From NCBI GenBank assembly GCA_937949585.1, contig CALEDW010000118.1:1-14244 (forward strand): 14,244 nucleotides of DNA. Reading direction: 5' to 3'. This stretch comes from an uncultured Acidimicrobiia bacterium. Lineage in GTDB: Bacteria > Actinomycetota > Acidimicrobiia > IMCC26256 > CALEDW01. Of the stretch, positions 12,657 through 14,244 are shown one piece after another. The notes beneath the pieces were generated by a model. It saw nothing but the letters and a program-made list of their open reading frames with translations. It was not told the origin of the DNA and made no database searches. Position 1 is the stretch's first letter. Each line of letters begins with the position of its first letter. Made by a program: the position numbers and the translations under genes.

Positions 12657-13385
12657 TTACCGGAACGCGGCGGCGTCGGGGAACTCGTCGAGCAGAGCGC
12701 GCTCTTCGACCGTGAGGGGACGGGCGAGCAGGTCGGGGCGGCGGGCGAGCGTGCGGGCCAGCGCCGCGGCCCGCCGCCAGCGGGCGATGCGGGCATGGTC
12801 CCCGGAGCGCAGCACCTCGGGCACCGCCCAGCCGCGGAACGACGCCGGGCGCGTGTACTGCGGATACTCGACCAGCCCCGACGCGAACGACTCGTCGGCC
12901 GGGGACGCCTCGTTGCCGAGAACGCCGGGCACCAGCCGCACCACCGCCTCGATGATCACCAGCGCCGCAGCCTCACCGCCGGCGAGCACCGCGTCGACCA
13001 CCGAGACCTCGTCGTCGCAGAGGTGGTCGGCGACCCGCTGGTCGACGCCCTCGTAGCGCCCGCACAGCAGCGAGAACCCTTCGCCGGCGGCCAGCTCGGC
13101 CGCCCAGGCCTGCGTGAAGCGGTGCCCGCTGGCCGAGCAGAGCAGCACGGGCCGCGGGGCCTCGACGGCCTCGACGGCGGCGAACAGCGGCTCGGGCCGC
13201 ATCACCATGCCGGGACCGCCACCGAAGGGCTCGTCGTCGACCGTGCGGTGCCGGTCGGTCGCGTGGTCCCGCGGATCGTGGATCCCCACGCTCAGGAGCC
13301 CGTCGCGCCGCGCCCGGCCGATCAGTGACACCTCCAAGGGAGCGCGCAGGTACTCCGGGAAGATGCTGAACACCTCGATCCGCAC
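12657..13385 (-). CDS. trmD: tRNA (guanine-N1)-methyltransferase TrmD
   Basis: SAM-dependent SPOUT enzyme that makes m1G37 in tRNAs and prevents +1 frameshifting, 242 residues. It begins MRIEVFSIFPEYLRAPLEVS. TDRHRTVDDEPFGGGPGMVM (43-62) is the family hallmark. The knot forming the SAM site includes LLCGRYEGVDQRV (106-118) and VLAGGEAAALVIIEAVVRLV with PGVLGN (133-158). GLVEYPQYTRP (170-180) carries Glu173 where E. coli TrmD has its catalytic Asp169; Glu here is, to my knowledge, common in other actinobacteria. The C-terminal helical domain follows. The GTG start at 13385 lies 2 nt after the rimM stop. Confidence 0.97.
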   Translation of the reverse strand: MRIEVFSIFPEYLRAPLEVSLIGRARRDGLLSVGIHDPRDHATDRHRTVDDEPFGGGPGMVMRPEPLFAAVEAVEAPRPVLLCSASGHRFTQAWAAELAAGEGFSLLCGRYEGVDQRVADHLCDDEVSVVDAVLAGGEAAALVIIEAVVRLVPGVLGNEASPADESFASGLVEYPQYTRPASFRGWAVPEVLRSGDHARIARWRRAAALARTLARRPDLLARPLTVEERALLDEFPDAAAFR

Positions 13386-13387
13386 GC

Positions 13388-13873
13388 TCAGGCCTCCTCA
13401 GTCGCATCGTCGAGCAGTCCCGGCGGGGCGTCGACGACAACGACGCCTCGGCGGCGTTCGACGGCGAAGCGCAACGGCACGAGCCGCCCGTCGTCGAGCA
13501 CCAGCAGGTCGGAGGCGGGGTTGGCCTCCACCGCCACCACCCGGCCGTGGCGCCGGCCTGCCCGGTCGAGCACCTCGGCGCCGCACAGCTCGTCGACCCA
13601 CCAGGCCTCAGGGTCGGCGATCGGCTCGGCCCGGAGCAGCGCGCCCCGCAGCGCCTCCGCTGCGTCACGGTCGCCGACACCCTCGAAGCGGACGATCCAG
13701 CGGTGCCGGTGGGGCCGGGCGGAACGCACCACCAGCGGGCGGCCGTCGGCATCGAGCCGGGCCCCGGGCCGGACCCGCTCGGGACGGTCGGAGATCATCG
13801 TCACGACGACCTCGCCGGCGAGGCCGTGCGGCCGGTCGACCCGGCCCACCTCGAGCCGCTCCGGCCGGCTCAC
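13388..13873 (-). CDS. rimM: 16S rRNA processing protein RimM
   Basis: 30S maturation factor that binds ribosomal protein S19 and assists 16S 3'-domain assembly, 161 residues. The N-terminal RimM domain (about 5-85) shows LEVGRVDRPHGLAGEVVV. The PRC-barrel domain (about 90-150) shows WWVDELCGAEVLD, the substitute for the usual Tyr-Tyr pair near the linker, then NPASDLLVLDDGRLVPLRFA. The GTG at 13873 overlaps the KH gene stop (GTGA). A GAGGAGG run lies upstream, but only a base or so from the GTG, so re-initiation after the KH gene is likely. The order KH-rimM-trmD is universal in this block. Confidence 0.95.
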   Translation of the reverse strand: MSRPERLEVGRVDRPHGLAGEVVVTMISDRPERVRPGARLDADGRPLVVRSARPHRHRWIVRFEGVGDRDAAEALRGALLRAEPIADPEAWWVDELCGAEVLDRAGRRHGRVVAVEANPASDLLVLDDGRLVPLRFAVERRRGVVVVDAPPGLLDDATEEA

Positions 13874-14199
13874 CCCTCCTCGGCGACGTCCACGACCACC
13901 TCGACCCCCTCGGCGGCACCGGCCACCCGGGCCACCTGGCGGATCGCCTGGATGACCCGTCCGCGCTTGCCGATGAGGCGGCCCAGGTCCCCGGGGGCGG
14001 CGTGCACGAGCAGGGTCACCTCGCCGGGCGACTCCCGGACGTCGACGTACACCGCATCCGGATCGTCCACGAGAGCCCGGCACACGTGTTCGATGGTGGC
14101 CTTGGCGGCGGCACCGAGGATCCGGTTGCCCTCGGCACCGACCTCGTCGATCACCTCCGGACCCGCAGCGCTCGGCCCGGGCCCGCCGGGCTGGGTCAC
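13870..14199 (-). CDS. khpA: KhpA-like KH-domain RNA-binding protein with N-terminal extension
   Basis: Small RNA-binding protein of the rpsP-KH-rimM-trmD cluster, 109 residues. The single KH domain contains DLGRLIGKRGRVIQAIRQVA with the GxxG loop GKRG at 77-80, and the VCRALVDDPDAVYVDVRES segment (39-57) typical of KhpA. KhpA proteins are usually near 75-80 residues; here about 30 residues precede the core, of which the first 13 are Pro/Gly/Ala-rich. In Gram-positives KhpA partners KhpB/Jag and affects cell division or elongation; that role is family knowledge, not visible here. The GTG at 14199 overlaps the preceding stop (GTGA), presumably that of rpsP, with GGAGGGCGGGG just upstream. Confidence 0.93.
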   Translation of the reverse strand: MTQPGGPGPSAAGPEVIDEVGAEGNRILGAAAKATIEHVCRALVDDPDAVYVDVRESPGEVTLLVHAAPGDLGRLIGKRGRVIQAIRQVARVAGAAEGVEVVVDVAEEG

Positions 14200-14244
14200 T
14201 CCCCGCCCTCCGCGTCAGCCGCCGGGCCGTCGCCGGCCGGCTCG
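14196..14244 (-). CDS. rpsP: Probable 3' end of ribosomal protein S16 gene
   Basis: An open frame enters from the window edge and ends at a TGA that overlaps the KH start (GTGA). The visible 15 residues (EPAGDGPAADAEGGE) are an acidic Ala/Gly-rich tail like those on many actinobacterial S16 proteins. The assignment rests mainly on the conserved rpsP-KH-rimM-trmD order, because no S16 core residue lies within the window. Confidence 0.55.
   Translation of the reverse strand, partial: EPAGDGPAADAEGGE

Noticed and set aside
1..14244. Search for tRNA, rRNA, CRISPR arrays, insertion sequences and att sites
   Set aside because: No tRNA-like cloverleaf, spaced direct repeats, transposase or flanking terminal repeats were seen; XerC has normal housekeeping context rather than that of an integrase.

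Overview
The window is a very GC-rich (mostly G/C at third codon positions), densely packed chromosomal segment. Its order rpsP end – KH protein – rimM – trmD – rplS – DUF2469 – yraN, then yifB/dprA, xerC, a WhiG/FliA-type sigma factor, an M23-family gene, rpsB and tsf, is the conserved actinobacterial block seen in Mycobacterium and Streptomyces. The GC content and the small accessory genes fit an Actinomycetota lineage outside the well-studied genera, possibly Acidimicrobiia. That placement is an inference.

Layout by region, from high to low coordinates. The minus-strand run 14244–11461 holds rpsP (3' end only), the KhpA-like KH protein, rimM, trmD, rplS, DUF2469 and yraN: ribosome assembly, tRNA m1G37 methylation and L19. 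The lepB and rnhB genes that mycobacteria carry between rplS and DUF2469 are absent. About 350 bp without a convincing intact gene follow. Next, a 36-residue single-pass membrane protein (+) and a crotonase-family gene (-) diverge from a perfect 17-bp palindrome that carries a -10 hexamer in each direction. A tiny zinc-ribbon-like protein (+) converges on the crotonase gene. yifB/comM and dprA (+, GTGA overlap) form a DNA-uptake/recombination pair. xerC and whiG (-) are overlapping genes, and xerC appears to be expressed from a leaderless promoter.

Downstream of whiG, behind its own promoter (TTGGCA, 17 nt, TAACCT), lies a translationally coupled pair. The first gene is a secreted protein fusing a LytM/M23 domain, which lacks its catalytic histidines, to an alpha/beta hydrolase with a complete Ser-Asp-His triad. 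The second is a membrane-anchored PQQ-type beta-propeller. rpsB and tsf (-, tsf cut by the window edge) follow from a separate promoter with a hairpin at the predicted mRNA 5' end.

Most of the window is core housekeeping. The most unusual items are the LytM–hydrolase fusion and its coupled propeller, the symmetric divergent promoter, the leaderless mini-gene, and start codons: 15 of 17 assigned starts are GTG. There is no sign of a mobile element, CRISPR array, tRNA or rRNA.
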